Program-made: the position numbers and the translations under genes
Source of the DNA: Aestuariibaculum sediminum
Lineage (GTDB): Bacteria > Bacteroidota > Bacteroidia > Flavobacteriales > Flavobacteriaceae
Length of the DNA: 64,000 nt
NCBI RefSeq assembly: GCF_014596945.1
Contig: NZ_JACVXB010000001.1
Coordinates: forward strand, 618,314 to 682,313
Direction of reading: 5' to 3'
Notes under the pieces: model-generated
Told to the model about the DNA's origin: nothing
The model's input: only the letters and a program-made list of their open reading frames with translations
Databases searched by the model: none
Shown: positions 55,325-63,482 of the stretch, one piece after another
Numbering within the stretch: the stretch's first letter is position 1
Layout of the letters: each line of letters begins with the position of its first letter

Positions 55325-56332
55325 TTAAACAAAACTCCTGAATATTGTATTTCTCAATAAGAATTCGAACAGCAATAACAACCCAGCCAGAATAACTAGA
55401 GGTCTATATTTTTCGTCGTAGTTATAAAATTTGAATTCTTCTATTTCGGTTTTCTCCAGTTTATTAATTTCTTCATAAATATCTTCAAGCTTTTTATTAT
55501 CGGTTGCTCTAAAATATTTCCCACCCGTAGCGGTGGCGATTTCCTTTAATAAAACTTCATCGATTTCCACCTGTATACGTCCATATTGAAACTCTCCTGT
55601 TCTAGAATCTATAGCTACAGGGGACAAAGCCATACCATTTGTTCCTAAACCAATGGTATACACTTTTATGCCATATTCAACCGCTAATTCGCTGGCAATT
55701 TTAGGATCAATAAATCCGGAATTATTAACACCATCGGTTAGCAGTATGATCACCTTACTTTTCGCTTTACTGTCTTTTAACCGGTTTACCGATGTTGCGA
55801 GCCCCATACCAATGGCTGTTCCCCCTTCAATTACCGTATTATATTTAATGTCCTTTAACGAGCGAAGCACAATAACCTTATCACTTGTAATAGGCGTTTT
55901 TGTATAACTTTCGCCGGCATACTCAACTAATCCAATACGGTCGTTAGGGCGACCTTTAATAAATTCGGCGGCTACATTTTTTAAGGCTTCTAATCGATTT
56001 GGTCGCAAATCCTTCGCCAGCATACTGGCCGACACATCAATAGCCATAACGATATCGATACCTCGAGTTGTTTTTGTTTTTGTTGAAACATCAACACTGC
56101 GTGGTCTGGCTAAGGCTGTAATTAATAATGCCAACGCCAATAATCTAAGCGCAAACAATACATGCTTTAGTTTAGGTAATACTGAATTGGTAACTTTAAA
56201 TCCTTTTAAGCTCGATATTTTTAATTCGGCCGTTTGCTTACTATGCTTAAACACATACCAGAGTATGGCTAATGGTAAAACCAACAGTAACCAGAAAAAT
56301 TCTTTGTTTAAAAACTCTATTCCTTCAAACAT
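55325..56332 (-). CDS. batA: BatA: von Willebrand factor A domain membrane protein
   Basis: 335 residues with the same layout as BatB: membrane segments at about 10-26 and 55-74, a VWA domain (about 88-290) with MIDAS 'MAIDVSASML' and 'LLTDGVNNSG', and a C-terminal membrane segment (about 308-325). Its ATG shares one base with the stop of the upstream gene (TAATG), indicating translational coupling. Confidence 0.92.
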   Translation of the reverse strand: MFEGIEFLNKEFFWLLLVLPLAILWYVFKHSKQTAELKISSLKGFKVTNSVLPKLKHVLFALRLLALALLITALARPRSVDVSTKTKTTRGIDIVMAIDVSASMLAKDLRPNRLEALKNVAAEFIKGRPNDRIGLVEYAGESYTKTPITSDKVIVLRSLKDIKYNTVIEGGTAIGMGLATSVNRLKDSKAKSKVIILLTDGVNNSGFIDPKIASELAVEYGIKVYTIGLGTNGMALSPVAIDSRTGEFQYGRIQVEIDEVLLKEIATATGGKYFRATDNKKLEDIYEEINKLEKTEIEEFKFYNYDEKYRPLVILAGLLLLFEFLLRNTIFRSFV

Positions 56333-57960
56333 TACTCTTCCGATTTTTTAAGTTCAACTGAATTTAAAATACGATCTATCATTTGGTCGGCATAAGTATC
56401 ATTAACAGGGTAGGTGATTATAATCTGTTGCAATACATTTTGCGACGCAAAGGCTAGCATTACATATTTAGTTTCAACCAAATTACCAGTATTAAACCCA
56501 TCTACTTTTAGACTCCCATGTACTTTTAAACCTTCGGCACCATTGGGCGTTGTATATTTTTCTTTGAATACCGAAATATCTTTCGCGCCCTGACTTTCTA
56601 TTGCTTTCAAACTGCCTTCAACAGCCCTTTCCATATTCACACCTTCTTTAGGCGCATTCTTATAAGTCGTAGTTGTTACGCCAACACTAAATTCGTCTGC
56701 CAGTGCTCCATACATAAAAGAGGTCATATTCACTTGCGCTTTAACATCATCTGGTAATGGAAGCTCTACACGCTTTAATACTTTAGGTGTTGATATCGTT
56801 ACCGGAGGCACGCCATAATCGCTGGTTACCCAGTTGCCTTCTAGCAGCTCTTTACTCTCATGACCAATAATGGTGTCTTTCACGTAACCAAAACCGTATT
56901 TAATACCAAAACCTATAACCGTTCCGATTAATAAAAACAAACTAATAGCGACAGTTAAAATTATTTTATTACGCTTCTTTTTACGCTCCTGTTCTGCTCG
57001 GTACTTTTCGTCTAAAAGTTTTTCTTCTTCGGTTGGCTCAGGCAGTGCTTCTTTAACATGATCAATTTCTACGTCAATAGTATTTCTGTCTAATTTGGCC
57101 AGTTCTTTATCGACTGCAGACTTAGCAAATTTTACTAAATCGGCTCGTTTTAAAATACTCTCCAGATTTTTAATGTCTTCTTGACTAATATCAACCTGAT
57201 TGCCTTCTTTTAATAATTTTAACCGACTTATTAACTCATCGGTAGTACTTTCAAGCGCGCGATCGTATACCTTTTCATCAAGATATTTTCTTATTATAAA
57301 CGTTAATTCAGAATAATAATCTTTGATTTCATCATTTTCTAAATAATCACTTTCATCTAATTTCTTTAAAGCCAGTTTCGCTCTGTCGTATGGTGGAAGC
57401 AAGGCAATTTCCTCTTCTTCAGTCAGCGGTTTTTTACGCCAGATGAACCAGTAGATTAAAAACGCCACAACTCCTAATATTAACAGCGTTATAAGTAAAT
57501 ATTTCCACCAATTACTAGCTGGTTTTTCAACTTCGATAAGTGGTTTTATATCGTAGAGTCCTTGTTTTGTAGTGTCGACCACTACATTTCTAACTTCAAC
57601 TTGCAAAGAATCGGTGAAAAAGGTTTTATCACCAATAATAATTTTTTGTTTAGGAATGGTATAGGCTCCCGAATCGAATTGTGTTAAGCCATATTTCTTT
57701 ATAAGGTTGAATTTATCCTTGTTTTTTAATGTGTCTATATCGTAAGAATCGATTACCTCCAAAGGCATGAATGTTTGCCCTTCTGGAAATACTACCAGAT
57801 TTGTAGAATCAGTTTCAACCGACACTGTATATGTTATCTGTTCTCCAATTTTAATGGAGGTTGAATCTATCGCTGTTTTTACCTGAGCATTTAAAGAAGA
57901 TACTATAAAAAGAAAAAAAACAATTAAACTCACCACCGATGACCGATGACCAATGACCAT
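56332..57960 (-). CDS. BatD-like two-membrane-segment protein of the bat operon
   Basis: 542 residues from the start chosen here (ATG 57960, 'MVIGHRSSVV', which gives a canonical signal peptide cleaved at 'SLNA-Q'). In-frame ATGs at 57975, 57996 and 58053 would add residues translated from repeat-like DNA, and the last overlaps the DUF58 gene. The periplasmic part (about 26-148) is BatD-like ('STSIKIGEQITYTVSVETD'). A membrane segment (about 150-172) is followed by a cytoplasmic helical domain ('YDRAKLALKKLDESDYLENDEIKDYYSEL'), a second membrane segment (about 331-355) and a C-terminal domain of unknown type. It probably belongs with the Bat complex. Confidence 0.8.
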   Translation of the reverse strand: MVIGHRSSVVSLIVFFLFIVSSLNAQVKTAIDSTSIKIGEQITYTVSVETDSTNLVVFPEGQTFMPLEVIDSYDIDTLKNKDKFNLIKKYGLTQFDSGAYTIPKQKIIIGDKTFFTDSLQVEVRNVVVDTTKQGLYDIKPLIEVEKPASNWWKYLLITLLILGVVAFLIYWFIWRKKPLTEEEEIALLPPYDRAKLALKKLDESDYLENDEIKDYYSELTFIIRKYLDEKVYDRALESTTDELISRLKLLKEGNQVDISQEDIKNLESILKRADLVKFAKSAVDKELAKLDRNTIDVEIDHVKEALPEPTEEEKLLDEKYRAEQERKKKRNKIILTVAISLFLLIGTVIGFGIKYGFGYVKDTIIGHESKELLEGNWVTSDYGVPPVTISTPKVLKRVELPLPDDVKAQVNMTSFMYGALADEFSVGVTTTTYKNAPKEGVNMERAVEGSLKAIESQGAKDISVFKEKYTTPNGAEGLKVHGSLKVDGFNTGNLVETKYVMLAFASQNVLQQIIITYPVNDTYADQMIDRILNSVELKKSEE

Positions 57961-57998
57961 CGATTTATTACTCATAATTCGTAATTCGTCATTCATAA
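57936..57998. repeat. Degenerate short-period repeat at the start of the BatD-like gene
   Basis: Tandem copies of 'ccgatgac' or 'caatgac' (57936-57959) are followed by copies of 'attcgta', 'attcgtc' and 'attcata' (57975-57998). It covers the space between the DUF58 stop and the chosen ATG and supplies several alternative in-frame start codons. Confidence 0.55.
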
Positions 57999-58003
57999 TT
58001 TGT

Positions 58004-58870
58004 TTATCCTCTTCTTTTAAAATAGCCCAACATTTTTTTAACATAGCTTTCATCTACACGGCAATCTATCGTTCCGGCACCAGCCTTGTTGAAGCTTTCT
58101 TTATAATAATTTACTTTTTCGTTATAGAACCTGGCGTAATTTCGTCGCACGGTTTTTGAAGATGTATTAACCAGCATATACTCGCCAGTTTCTTCGTCCT
58201 GCATTTGCACCACACCCAGATTCGGAATTTCTTCTTCGTGCTTATCGTAAACCCTAATTCCTGTAACATCGTGTTTTCCTGCGGCAATTTTCATGGTATG
58301 ATGATAATCGTCGGCAATAAAATCAGACAACACAAACACAATCGCCTTTTTCTTCATGACATTTTGCATGAATTTTAAGGCTTCGGCTAGGTTTGTTTGC
58401 TTACTTTCTGGTTGAAACTCGATAAGCTCGCGAATAATACGCAATACGTGCGAACGTCCTTTTTTAGGAGGAATATAAAGTTCGACCTTATCAGAAAATA
58501 AAATAAGCCCTATTTTATCGTTATTTTGAGTTGCTGAAAAAGCTAAAGTTGCTGCAATTTCGGTAACCACTTCATTTTTAAACTGCTGGTCTGTACCAAA
58601 AAGTTCAGATCCCGAAACATCAACCATAAGCATCATGGTGAGTTCACGTTCTTCCTCGAAGACCTTTATGTATGGCTCGTTATAACGAGCTGTAACATTC
58701 CAGTCGATATTACGAACATCGTCGCCAAATTGATACTGACGCACTTCGCTAAAGGTCATACCGCGTCCTTTGAAGGTAGAATGATATTCGCCCCCGAAGA
58801 TATGATCAGACAAACGACGTGTCTTAATCTCTATTTTTCGTACTTTTTTTAGTAAATCTTTTGTATCCAT
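58004..58870 (-). CDS. DUF58 domain protein of the MoxR/bat cluster
   Basis: 288-residue cytoplasmic protein. The DUF58 signature is 'GEYHSTFKGRGMTFSEVRQYQFGDDVRNIDWNVTAR', followed by a VWA-like fold with Asp-x-Ser-x-Ser in 'LMVDVSGSEL'. DUF58 proteins regularly pair with MoxR ATPases as chaperone-like partners. It lies 74 bp after moxR and before the BatD-like gene. Confidence 0.92.
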   Translation of the reverse strand: MDTKDLLKKVRKIEIKTRRLSDHIFGGEYHSTFKGRGMTFSEVRQYQFGDDVRNIDWNVTARYNEPYIKVFEEERELTMMLMVDVSGSELFGTDQQFKNEVVTEIAATLAFSATQNNDKIGLILFSDKVELYIPPKKGRSHVLRIIRELIEFQPESKQTNLAEALKFMQNVMKKKAIVFVLSDFIADDYHHTMKIAAGKHDVTGIRVYDKHEEEIPNLGVVQMQDEETGEYMLVNTSSKTVRRNYARFYNEKVNYYKESFNKAGAGTIDCRVDESYVKKMLGYFKRRG

Positions 58871-58944
58871 TGTTCAATTGTCTATTGAATGTTTTTTATT
58901 GATCACTTAAGAAATAATCAATGTTCAATTATCAATTGTCAATT
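58871..58944. repeat. Degenerate short-period intergenic repeat, moxR-DUF58 gap
   Basis: Imperfect copies of 'ttcaatt', 'tcaattg' and 'aatcaatg' fill the 74-bp gap. It resembles the other two operon spacers in style but uses different words. Confidence 0.5.
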
Positions 58945-59949
58945 TTAAGGCACTTCGATTTCGTTTACTATTTTATTAATGATATCTACTGAAGTTACAT
59001 TTTCGGCTTCAGCTTCGTAAGTAATACCTATTCTGTGTCGTAACACATCGTAAACCACAGCACGAACGTCTTCAGGGATTACATAACCACGACGCTTAAT
59101 AAACGCATAACATTTTGCTGCTGTTGCTAAATTTATACTACCACGAGGTGATGCTCCAAAAGAAATTAATGGTTTTAAATCGGCTAGTTTATATTTTTCA
59201 GGATAACGCGTTGCAAAGATGATATCTAGAATATACTTTTCTATTTTTTCATCCATATATACTTCACGCACCGCTTTTTGTGCATTTAAAATTTGTTCTA
59301 AAGAAACTACCGGATTAACTTTTTCCCAGGCACCTTTTAGGTTGGCTCGCATAATTAATTGCTCTTCAGCAATTTTTGGATAGTCAATTACAGTTTTTAA
59401 CATAAAACGGTCTACCTGTGCTTCAGGTAATGGGTAAGTTCCTTCTTGTTCTACCGGGTTTTGGGTAGCCATTACTAAAAATGGTTTATCTAAAGGAAAG
59501 GTATCGTCGCCAATAGTTACCTGTTTTTCCTGCATAGCTTCCAGTAAGGCAGCCTGAACTTTGGCTGGCGCCCTGTTAATCTCATCGGCTAAAACAAAGT
59601 TGGCAAAAATAGGCCCTTTTTTAATCGAGAAATCATTCTCTTTCATGTTGTAGATTAATGTACCTGTTACATCGGCAGGTAATAAATCTGGGGTAAATTG
59701 AATACGGCTAAAAGAACCCTGAACGGCTTGCGATAATGTGTTTATGGCAAGGGTTTTTGCTAAACCGGGCACCCCTTCTAATAAAATATGCCCCTGACCA
59801 AGTAATCCAATAAGCAACCTTTCAACCATGTGTTTTTGCCCCACTATAACCTTATTCATTTCTAGCATCAGCAAGTCAACAAAAGCACTTTCTTTTTCTA
59901 TTTTTTCATTAATTGTCTTAATATCAATTGTACCTGTATCTTCCATCAT
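58945..59949 (-). CDS. MoxR-family AAA+ ATPase
   Basis: 334 residues. Walker A is in 'LLEGVPGLAKTLAI' (about 57-69), Walker B in 'FVLADEINRAPAK', sensor 1 in 'VMATQNPVEQEGTYPLPEAQVDRF', and the C-terminal lid contains 'LISFGASPRGSINLATAAKCYAF'. MoxR ATPases act with VWA proteins in complex assembly, and here head the minus-strand operon with DUF58, BatA and BatB. No TAnnTTTG box was found upstream. Confidence 0.94.
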   Translation of the reverse strand: MMEDTGTIDIKTINEKIEKESAFVDLLMLEMNKVIVGQKHMVERLLIGLLGQGHILLEGVPGLAKTLAINTLSQAVQGSFSRIQFTPDLLPADVTGTLIYNMKENDFSIKKGPIFANFVLADEINRAPAKVQAALLEAMQEKQVTIGDDTFPLDKPFLVMATQNPVEQEGTYPLPEAQVDRFMLKTVIDYPKIAEEQLIMRANLKGAWEKVNPVVSLEQILNAQKAVREVYMDEKIEKYILDIIFATRYPEKYKLADLKPLISFGASPRGSINLATAAKCYAFIKRRGYVIPEDVRAVVYDVLRHRIGITYEAEAENVTSVDIINKIVNEIEVP

Positions 59950-60082
59950 TATTAGAATTTTTAAAAGCCGAATATAATACGCTTATTCGAGCAATGCAAA
60001 TTGTTAATTTTTTTCTTCGGAGCCTGTTAACAATTGGTTAAAATAAATATTTTTAAAAGTTAATGTTAGGTTAAAACAAAAA

Positions 60083-60108
60083 AAAAGCAATGCGGATGCA
60101 TTGCTTTT
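60083..60108 (-). terminator. Terminator after the DUF4382 lipoprotein gene
   Basis: 11-bp stem (60083-60093 with 60098-60108) with a 4-nt loop and flanking A- and T-runs, 23 nt past the stop on the minus strand. Confidence 0.8.
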
Positions 60109-60130
60109 AATTTTTTAAGGATTTTATTAA

Positions 60131-61258
60131 TTATTCTGCAACCAATGTAATTTCGGCTACTTCCGTATTATCACCAGGAGTAACATTTACCTCAACAGTC
60201 TGGTTTACATACCCTTCGGCAGTAACCATTAAATCATAATCTCCTGCAGGAACACCCTCTAAAAGATAAGCTCCATTTTCGCCAGTAATTGCTTCAATTT
60301 TTGGATCATCTTCTAAATTTTCAGGAGTCCCATTATCGCCGGTAACAACGTATACAATTGCTGTGTCATCTCCAACCAAACCTGCTACTGTACCAGAAAT
60401 CGAACCCGGTTTTAACATTAACACGATTGGATCTTCAATAGTGGTGATTGCGCCATTAACAACTTGCACATCCATAGCACTAGCTGTGCCATAATCAGAA
60501 TCTTCAGTTGTTGGCTCTACCGTTACCTCATAACTACCCTCTGGCACACCCCATAACGCAAAAGCACCAGTTTCATCGGTGTAAGCTGAAATAACAAGCT
60601 CGTCCTCCGTTCCTTCATAAGCTGTTACTGAAGCCATTGCAGGAAGGGCTTCCATTGGCGCTACCGTTCCTTCTATAATACCAGAAGATACTTCAGCATT
60701 TGCGTAAATCACAGGTTTTAAAATGATATTACCTGAATTTCCTGCCATGACGATAGATTTATTAACATCGAAATCTAACACATAATTATAAGTAAAACCT
60801 TCTTCAATTACAGCGTCGATTTTTAATTTTAATCCTGACTGCTGTGCACTAGGTGTTTTTAATTCGTGTGTTTCAATTGCTCCGCCTTCAGCTTCAATAT
60901 CGATAGTGTTTCCATCTCCCAATACTAATCTCATTTGGCTTAATGTACCTGCAGGAATAGGGAAACGATCAACTAATACCTTGCTAAATCCACCACTAAA
61001 TTCTAATAAATTAACCATACCGCTTTCGGCTTCAAGAGACATCCAGCCTTCGTCGCTTTCGGTATCATCATCCATTTTAATCAGGACATCTACTATATTT
61101 ACATTTACAGCAGCATAATCACCAGGATTGTCAACAAGTCTTATAGAAATTCTAGGCGCTTCGGCACTTACTCCATCAGATTCAGAGTCTTTACAACCGA
61201 AAACAAATGTTAATAATAACAGGGGTAAAATAAATTTTAGCTGTCTTAAATTTTTCAT
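60131..61258 (-). CDS. DUF4382 lipoprotein with carboxypeptidase-regulatory-like repeats
   Basis: 375-residue lipoprotein with lipobox Cys22 ('TFVFGC'). A DUF4382 domain spans about 35-190 ('RISIRLVDNPGDYAAVNVNIVDVLI', 'LLEFSGGFSKVLVDRFPIPAGTLSQMRLVLG'). Two carboxypeptidase-regulatory-like beta domains follow (about 193-282 and 288-375), each with a 'GAFALWGVPEGSYEV'-type or 'GAYLLEGVPAGDYDL'-type core. Function unknown; it is probably a surface or periplasmic structural protein. It is monocistronic, with a terminator downstream. Confidence 0.85.
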   Translation of the reverse strand: MKNLRQLKFILPLLLLTFVFGCKDSESDGVSAEAPRISIRLVDNPGDYAAVNVNIVDVLIKMDDDTESDEGWMSLEAESGMVNLLEFSGGFSKVLVDRFPIPAGTLSQMRLVLGDGNTIDIEAEGGAIETHELKTPSAQQSGLKLKIDAVIEEGFTYNYVLDFDVNKSIVMAGNSGNIILKPVIYANAEVSSGIIEGTVAPMEALPAMASVTAYEGTEDELVISAYTDETGAFALWGVPEGSYEVTVEPTTEDSDYGTASAMDVQVVNGAITTIEDPIVLMLKPGSISGTVAGLVGDDTAIVYVVTGDNGTPENLEDDPKIEAITGENGAYLLEGVPAGDYDLMVTAEGYVNQTVEVNVTPGDNTEVAEITLVAE

Positions 61259-61456
61259 AAGGATTATTTTTTGTTTAAAAATATATACGCATCAAAGTGG
61301 GAATTGGATGTTTGCATCCTGTTTTTTAAACCCCATTTAAAAATGCCTTCTCAATTTACAGTTTATCGTTGTTTTTCAGTATTTTTATATGTGAATTACA
61401 GAAAAACATATACAAACTGCAACAGAATAACATCTTAAATTTATTTAAATTTGAGT

Positions 61457-62209
61457 ATGAAAAAAACTGCATTTATAACTGGAGCTACCAGCGGAATTGG
61501 TCGCGCCACTGCAATTGAGTTCGCAAAACACCATATAAATTTAATTTTATGCGGAAGACGACTAGAGCGTTTAGAAATTTTAAAAAAAGAACTGGAACCA
61601 TTAACTCAAGTTCACATTTTACATTTTGATGTTCGTGATAAATCGGAAGTTTTTTCTGCTATCGACAGCTTACCTGAGGCTTTTAAAACGATCGATATTT
61701 TAATAAACAACGCCGGGAACGCTCATGGCTTAGACCCCATTCAAGAAGGACATCTAGACGATTGGGATGCCATGATGGATATAAACGTAAAAGGTCTGCT
61801 TTATGTAAGCAAAGCTATAATTCCGCAAATGACAGAGCGCCAATCAGGACACATTATAAACATAGGATCATCGGCAGGTAAAGAGGTGTATCCTAACGGT
61901 AATGTGTATTGCGGCAGTAAACATGCCGTTTTGGCTATTACCGAAGGTATGCGCCTAGATTTAAATAAATTTGGCATAAAAGTAAGTGCTGTAAATCCGG
62001 GCTTAGTTGAAACCGAATTTTCTAAAGTGCGATTTAAAGGCGATGTTAAAGCAGATGCTGTTTATAAAGGTTTTAAAGCCTTACAAGCCGAAGATATCGC
62101 CGAAATCATCTATTTTGTAGTATCGAGACCAACTCATGTAAATATTGCTGATTTACTGGTATTCCCTACTGCTCAAGCCAATAGTGTAACGGTAAAAAAA
62201 GACGAGTAA
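61457..62209 (+). CDS. Short-chain dehydrogenase/reductase (YdfG-like)
   Basis: 250-residue NAD(P)-dependent oxidoreductase. The start is ATG 61457; an in-frame TTG six bases earlier overlaps a TAAATTTG box (61446-61453). The Rossmann motif 'TGATSGIG' is at the N-terminus, 'NNAG' follows 'IDILI', and the catalytic Ser and Tyr-x-x-x-Lys are in 'NIGSSAG' and 'YCGSKHA'. The sequence resembles YdfG-type 3-hydroxy acid or serine dehydrogenases; the true substrate is unknown. The next gene begins 4 bp downstream. Confidence 0.92.
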   Translation: MKKTAFITGATSGIGRATAIEFAKHHINLILCGRRLERLEILKKELEPLTQVHILHFDVRDKSEVFSAIDSLPEAFKTIDILINNAGNAHGLDPIQEGHLDDWDAMMDINVKGLLYVSKAIIPQMTERQSGHIINIGSSAGKEVYPNGNVYCGSKHAVLAITEGMRLDLNKFGIKVSAVNPGLVETEFSKVRFKGDVKADAVYKGFKALQAEDIAEIIYFVVSRPTHVNIADLLVFPTAQANSVTVKKDE

Positions 62210-62213
62210 TTAC

Positions 62214-63347
62214 ATGATTAACAAACGCCTGCTTATAAAGCATTTATTAGCTCACAACGACGAGAACAGCTTCTACGACAAAAAGCGTAAGGTTAATATT
62301 AGTTTTAAAGAAGGTAAAGCCAAATTCTTAAAACATGTATGTGCACTATCCAATAGCAACCCTAAAAACAACTCGTATATCCTAATTGGGGTTGAAGACA
62401 AGGATAATCGTATTGTTGGTGTCGACTTTTTCGACGATAGCAAAATTCAAAATCTTATCAATGCCTATTTAACCCATCCGCCAATTGTTCAGTATGAAAA
62501 TATTTCATTTCCTCATTTACCAGAGGACAAAGTTGTTGGCTTGGTAACCATCCGCCCTACTGGAAAAATTACATCCCTTCGAAAAAACATCTGGAAATAC
62601 TATGGTGGTTCGGTATTTTTTAGGGATGGCAGTATGAGCATGCCTAAAGTGTTTGATATTGAAATAAAAGATATCAACTCCAAAATCGTCGAATCTATAG
62701 AAAATAATTCTCAGAATAATATTGAGCATACCTTAAACGGAGTTTTCGACTTCATGAATTTGCACAAAGACTATCATCCGCAATACAAAGTATTTAAAGA
62801 GTATTTTGTGGTTTGTTGGTCCGGGCAAAAAAAGGTAGTAAAAGACGAAACCTTTTACTCTAGAGTAGACATAAAGCTTATTAACGAACAAGTGCTACTG
62901 TTTTTTTCAGCACTAGATGAAGTCGCCATAACTATTGATGACGATCGTTTTAAAATAATAGAATACGTAAACCTAGGGTTTCAAAATCAAAATAAATATT
63001 ATCAGCTGGAAGAAACCATTATTCATTTTGAAGAAAATGCCGCTTATCATATTGAAACCAAATTATTGTTTGAGCCCCCTCAATACGACAAAAAAGTCCT
63101 GCATCATATTTACAACACTAATAATGCCATTTTAGAAAAACTAAAAAAAGGATTATCGTTTACCAATAATGAATTAGCCGATTTAAAAAACCTGCCCATA
63201 ACCTATTTGATATGTTATTTTAATTCGTTTCATGACGCCATAGACAAATTAAATGAAGCAAAACCTTATTTAAAAAGTTATGATGATTATTTATATCAAC
63301 TTTATAAAGAAACCATCAGAATTTTAAGGAAAGTGAAATATAGTTAA
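62214..63347 (+). CDS. AlbA_2/Schlafen-type putative nucleic-acid-binding protein
   Basis: 377 residues, cytoplasmic. The N-terminal part (about 25-165) has the AlbA_2 (Schlafen AAA-4) pattern: 'FKEGKAKFLKHVCALSNSNP', 'YILIGVEDKDNRIVGVD' and 'RPTGKITSLRKNIWKYYGGSVFFRDGS'. The remaining 210 residues are a helix/strand domain I cannot assign. Such proteins are often called ATP-binding or transcriptional regulators, without firm function. It is cotranscribed with the SDR gene (4 bp). Confidence 0.72.
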   Translation: MINKRLLIKHLLAHNDENSFYDKKRKVNISFKEGKAKFLKHVCALSNSNPKNNSYILIGVEDKDNRIVGVDFFDDSKIQNLINAYLTHPPIVQYENISFPHLPEDKVVGLVTIRPTGKITSLRKNIWKYYGGSVFFRDGSMSMPKVFDIEIKDINSKIVESIENNSQNNIEHTLNGVFDFMNLHKDYHPQYKVFKEYFVVCWSGQKKVVKDETFYSRVDIKLINEQVLLFFSALDEVAITIDDDRFKIIEYVNLGFQNQNKYYQLEETIIHFEENAAYHIETKLLFEPPQYDKKVLHHIYNTNNAILEKLKKGLSFTNNELADLKNLPITYLICYFNSFHDAIDKLNEAKPYLKSYDDYLYQLYKETIRILRKVKYS

Positions 63348-63397
63348 GCCAATAATTTTTTAATTTTTAAATAATTCAAAACAATAATAAAATTCAT

Positions 63398-63405
63398 TAT
63401 ATTTG
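63398..63405 (+). promoter_or_regulatory. Promoter -7 box in the gap before the DUF1501 gene
   Basis: TATATTTG, 51 bp after the AlbA_2-type stop and followed by no open reading frame on this strand, only a strong terminator. Confidence 0.4.
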
Positions 63406-63411
63406 TCTTGC

Positions 63412-63482
63412 TATTAATCTTTTTAAGATATGACCTTGTTTCTACATGAGCTTGCTCAAACCGAAACAAGGTCTTTTTTTTT
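63412..63482 (+). ncRNA. Candidate small RNA of about 70 nt
   Basis: A TATATTTG box predicts a start near 63412. The transcript would end at a strong hairpin with U-run (63432-63482) and contain no coding frame. No known RNA family was recognised. The simpler reading is that the hairpin only terminates the AlbA_2-type gene. Confidence 0.3.
63432..63482. terminator. Terminator with nested hairpin
   Basis: 11-bp outer stem (63432-63442 with 63463-63473) encloses a 5-bp inner hairpin (63447-63458) and is followed by a T-run at 63474-63482. It separates the AlbA_2-type gene from the convergent DUF1501 gene. Confidence 0.8.
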
